In this document: positions 4,779-6,501 of the stretch, piece by piece
Position numbering within the stretch: position 1 is the stretch's first letter
Layout of the letters: every line of letters begins with the position of its first letter
Assembly (NCBI GenBank): GCA_964485695.1
Contig: CAZAKZ010000234.1
Span: 1 to 6,501 of the forward strand
Direction of reading: 5' to 3'
DNA: 6,501 nt
From: CAZAKZ01 sp964485695
GTDB lineage: Bacteria; Planctomycetota; JAFGQW01
Translations under genes and position numbers: made by a program
The notes under the pieces: model-generated
The model's input: the letters and a program-made list of their open reading frames with translations, nothing else
What the model was told of the DNA's origin: nothing
Databases searched by the model: none

Positions 4779-6197
4779 TTGTCTTCGACCCCTGAATCGT
4801 CCCTGGCCCGCAAGCTGGCCGATCACGGCCAGGAACATCTGCTCCGTTTCTGGGATCAACTTGAAGAACCTGGCCGGGCGGGGCTCAAGGCGCAGCTCGA
4901 GTCCCTGGACCTGGACCTCATGGACCGCCTCATCGAGGAACACGTCCGGAGCGACGTCCCTCCCCCCACTCCGTCCACCATCGAACCCGCGGAGGTCATC
5001 GGCGTCCCCGGGGACGAGGCGAGTCGCAGGGCGGCCGCCGAGGCCCGCGAGGCCGGCGAGGCGCTCCTCTCCGGGGGGAAGGTGGCGGTGCTGACCGTGG
5101 CCGGGGGCCAGGGCTCGCGCCTGGGCTTCGACGGCCCCAAGGGCGCCTTTTCCATCGGCCCCGTGAGCCGCATGACCCTGTTCGAGGTGTTCGCCCGGAC
5201 GATGCGGTCGATCCGACGCCGCTACCGGGCCCTGGTGCCCTGGCTCATCATGACCAGCGAGACCAACCACGCCGACACCGTGGCCTTCTTCCGGGAGAAT
5301 CGCTACTTCGACCTGAGCCCGTCCTCGATCCGGTTCTTCACCCAGGGCATGGTGGCCTCGGTGGACTTCCAGGGCAAGATGCTCCTGGCCGCCCCCGGTC
5401 GGGTGGCCGTGAATCCCAACGGCCACGGCGGAACTCTTCTCGCCCTGCGGGATTCGGGGGCGCTCGAGGACCTGCAGGCCGCCGACATCGAGGAGGTCTT
5501 CTACTTCCAGGTGGACAATCCTCTGGCGGTCATCGCCGATCCGGTATTCCTGGGATACCACCGCCTTCGCGGCGCGGACATGAGCTCCAAGGCGGTGGAG
5601 AAGACCCGGCCCGAGGAGCGGGTCGGGATCCTTGTCCGCATGGACGGCAACCTGGGTGTCATCGAGTACTCGAACCTGGACCGGGAAGCCGCACGGGAGC
5701 GGACGCCGGGCGGGGGACTTCGTTATGCGGCCGGCAGCATCGCCATCCACGCCTTTTCCGTGGATTTTATCCATCGCCTCACCTCCGGTGGACTCCAGCT
5801 TCCCTTCCACAAGGCCGTGAAGAAGGTGCCGCACGTGGACGAGGCGGGCAACGCCGTGCAGCCGGAGGAACCCAACGCCGTCAAGTTCGAGACCTTCGTG
5901 TTCGATGCCCTCGGACAGGCCCGGAACGCCGTCACCATGATGGTGCCCCGGGAGGACGAGTTCAGCCCCGTGAAGAACGCAGAGGGCGAGGATTCGGTGG
6001 CCACGGCGCAGCAGGACATGGCGAACCGGGCGGGGCGGTGGCTGGAAGGTGCCGGGGTGGAGGTGCCCCGGGATGCGGACGGCAACGTGTCCGTGGCCCT
6101 CGAGATCGACCCCGGTTTCGCCCTGGATGCCGGGGAGCTGAAGAGCCGCCTCCCGGCCGGCCTCCGGATCGAACCGGGTCTCTACCTGACTGACTGA
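4779..6197 (+). CDS. UDPGP-family nucleotide-sugar pyrophosphorylase (UDP-N-acetylhexosamine or UDP-glucose type)
   Basis: This cytoplasmic enzyme should couple UTP and a sugar 1-phosphate (GlcNAc-1-P, GalNAc-1-P or Glc-1-P) to a UDP-sugar plus pyrophosphate, feeding wall, LPS or glycan synthesis. The 472-residue protein has a helical N-terminal part (1-95). The Rossmann-like catalytic core starts with the nucleotide-binding loop LTVAGGQGSRLGFDGPKG at 105-122. Other family landmarks are NPNGHGG at 212-218 (uracil/sugar pocket), QVDNPL at 244-249 with D246 as the likely metal or sugar ligand, KTRPEERVG at 275-283, NAVKFETFVFD at 366-376 and EFSPVKNAEGEDS at 394-406. These match the eukaryote-like UAP/AGX branch rather than GlmU or GalU. 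Family alone does not decide the sugar. The TTG start is supported by GGAG. The gene is very GC-rich, stands alone after a terminator, and converges on the remnant at 6205. Confidence 0.88.
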   Translation: MSSTPESSLARKLADHGQEHLLRFWDQLEEPGRAGLKAQLESLDLDLMDRLIEEHVRSDVPPPTPSTIEPAEVIGVPGDEASRRAAAEAREAGEALLSGGKVAVLTVAGGQGSRLGFDGPKGAFSIGPVSRMTLFEVFARTMRSIRRRYRALVPWLIMTSETNHADTVAFFRENRYFDLSPSSIRFFTQGMVASVDFQGKMLLAAPGRVAVNPNGHGGTLLALRDSGALEDLQAADIEEVFYFQVDNPLAVIADPVFLGYHRLRGADMSSKAVEKTRPEERVGILVRMDGNLGVIEYSNLDREAARERTPGGGLRYAAGSIAIHAFSVDFIHRLTSGGLQLPFHKAVKKVPHVDEAGNAVQPEEPNAVKFETFVFDALGQARNAVTMMVPREDEFSPVKNAEGEDSVATAQQDMANRAGRWLEGAGVEVPRDADGNVSVALEIDPGFALDAGELKSRLPAGLRIEPGLYLTD

Positions 6198-6215
6198 TCT
6201 CCGACTACCGGAGGT
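6197..6215. terminator. Small hairpin between convergent gene ends
   Basis: CTCCG (6199-6203) and CGGAG (6209-6213) pair around ACTAC and can be extended by an A-T and a wobble pair. It spans the 3' ends of both convergent frames and might end transcription in both directions. There is no T run on either side, so support is weak. Confidence 0.25.
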
Positions 6216-6483
6216 GGATCTTCACCACGGCCCGCATGCCGTGGCCGGCGTGGCCCTTGAGCAGATCGGGATTCTCGGGAATGATCTGCACGGGCTGGTA
6301 GGTCTCCGCCGGCATATCATAGGTGCGGAGCCCCTTGGGTCGGAACTTCACCCCCTTGAAGAGAAAGGCGACGTGCCCCTCGATGGCCTGGCCCGGGATG
6401 CCCTCCACCTCGATGGTGGCCTTCTGGCCGGGTTGAATCTGACTGCGCTGACCAGCGTCAACTATTATTCCCGGCGGCGACAA
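6205..6483 (-). pseudogene. C-terminal remnant of a probable HlyD/RND-type membrane-fusion (periplasmic adaptor) protein
   Basis: The 92-codon frame reads like the end of a membrane-fusion protein. QIQPGQKATIEVEGIPGQAIEGHVAFL resembles the beta-barrel segment where the adaptor narrows to its PGQ.A.V strand, and GMRAVVKIHL resembles the usual closing G.RA.V.I strand. Such adaptors link an inner-membrane pump to an outer-membrane channel and are normally 300-450 residues, so most of the protein is missing. An in-frame TAA (6484-6486) sits just before the first possible TTG start (6483). The bases beyond about 6443 look like a mobile-element end rather than coding sequence, so I read this as a disrupted gene. 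The middle stretch (FRPKGLRTYDMPAETYQPVQ) I do not recognise. The family call is an inference from short motifs. Confidence 0.5.
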
Positions 6484-6501
6484 TTAGAATTCCCGTTGCC
6501 C
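6444..6501. mobile_element. Putative end of a second mobile element, possibly IS21-like, running off the window
   Basis: Starting with TG at 6444 there is a perfect CGCTG/CAGCG inverted repeat (6446-6457). Two imperfect direct repeats follow, phased 22 bases apart and both containing ATTCCCG (6467-6473 and 6489-6495). Repeated transposase-binding motifs inside a TG-starting end are typical of IS21-family elements. The membrane-fusion-like coding sequence stops making sense at the same point. No transposase is visible within the window, so this rests on pattern alone. Confidence 0.3.

Noticed and set aside
4707..5834. A 375-codon minus-strand frame under the pyrophosphorylase gene
   Set aside because: It is a typical antisense shadow in GC-rich DNA, rich in His, Gly and Arg, without conserved motifs. 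The plus-strand enzyme has all family signatures.
1..6501. CRISPR arrays, toxin-antitoxin pairs or a new defence system
   Set aside because: No regularly spaced repeats, and no small paired genes or defence-type domains are visible. The channel and transposase have ordinary explanations.

Overview
The window looks like a piece of a GC-rich bacterial chromosome, probably from an environmental or metagenomic lineage. The phylum cannot be fixed from the sequence. The UDPGP-type pyrophosphorylase, the integrase-core IS transposase and the style of tyrosine recombinase are all families I associate with phyla such as Planctomycetota, Gemmatimonadota or Acidobacteriota, but that is inference only. 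The right part (tRNA-His and nucleotide-sugar pyrophosphorylase) is very GC-rich and reads as core chromosome. The part left of the tRNA is visibly less GC-rich and holds mobile genes, as expected for an island inserted at a tRNA.

Left to right. Positions 1-270 hold no gene I can support, but contain a promoter-like pair followed by a hairpin with a T run. Positions 271-1980 (minus strand) encode a two-TM potassium channel with two tandem RCK (TrkA-N/TrkA-C) modules. Positions 2133-3464 form an apparently complete 1332-bp insertion sequence: near-identical 17-bp inverted termini flank an intact DDE (rve-type) transposase at 2200-3279. Directly at its right end starts the remainder of a tyrosine recombinase (3465-4586). 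Its catalytic residues are all present, but its N-terminal arm domain and start codon are missing. The recombinase frame runs antisense into a tRNA-His(GTG) gene (4529-4606, minus strand), the probable integration target. That tRNA has its own promoter, and a good intrinsic terminator (4660-4681) follows on the plus strand.

The pyrophosphorylase gene 4779-6197 starts with TTG behind a clear Shine-Dalgarno sequence. It should make a UDP-sugar (UDP-GlcNAc/UDP-GalNAc or UDP-Glc) from UTP and the sugar 1-phosphate. Convergent with it is the C-terminal stub of a probable HlyD/RND-type membrane-fusion protein (from 6205, minus strand). It breaks off near 6443, where a second mobile-element end, possibly IS21-like, appears to begin and to run out of the window.

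Overall the window shows one probable tRNA-targeted integrative element that has been eroded, with an IS fused to its integrase, next to two housekeeping features. A second disruption sits at the right edge. I see no CRISPR array, toxin-antitoxin pair or recognisable defence system.
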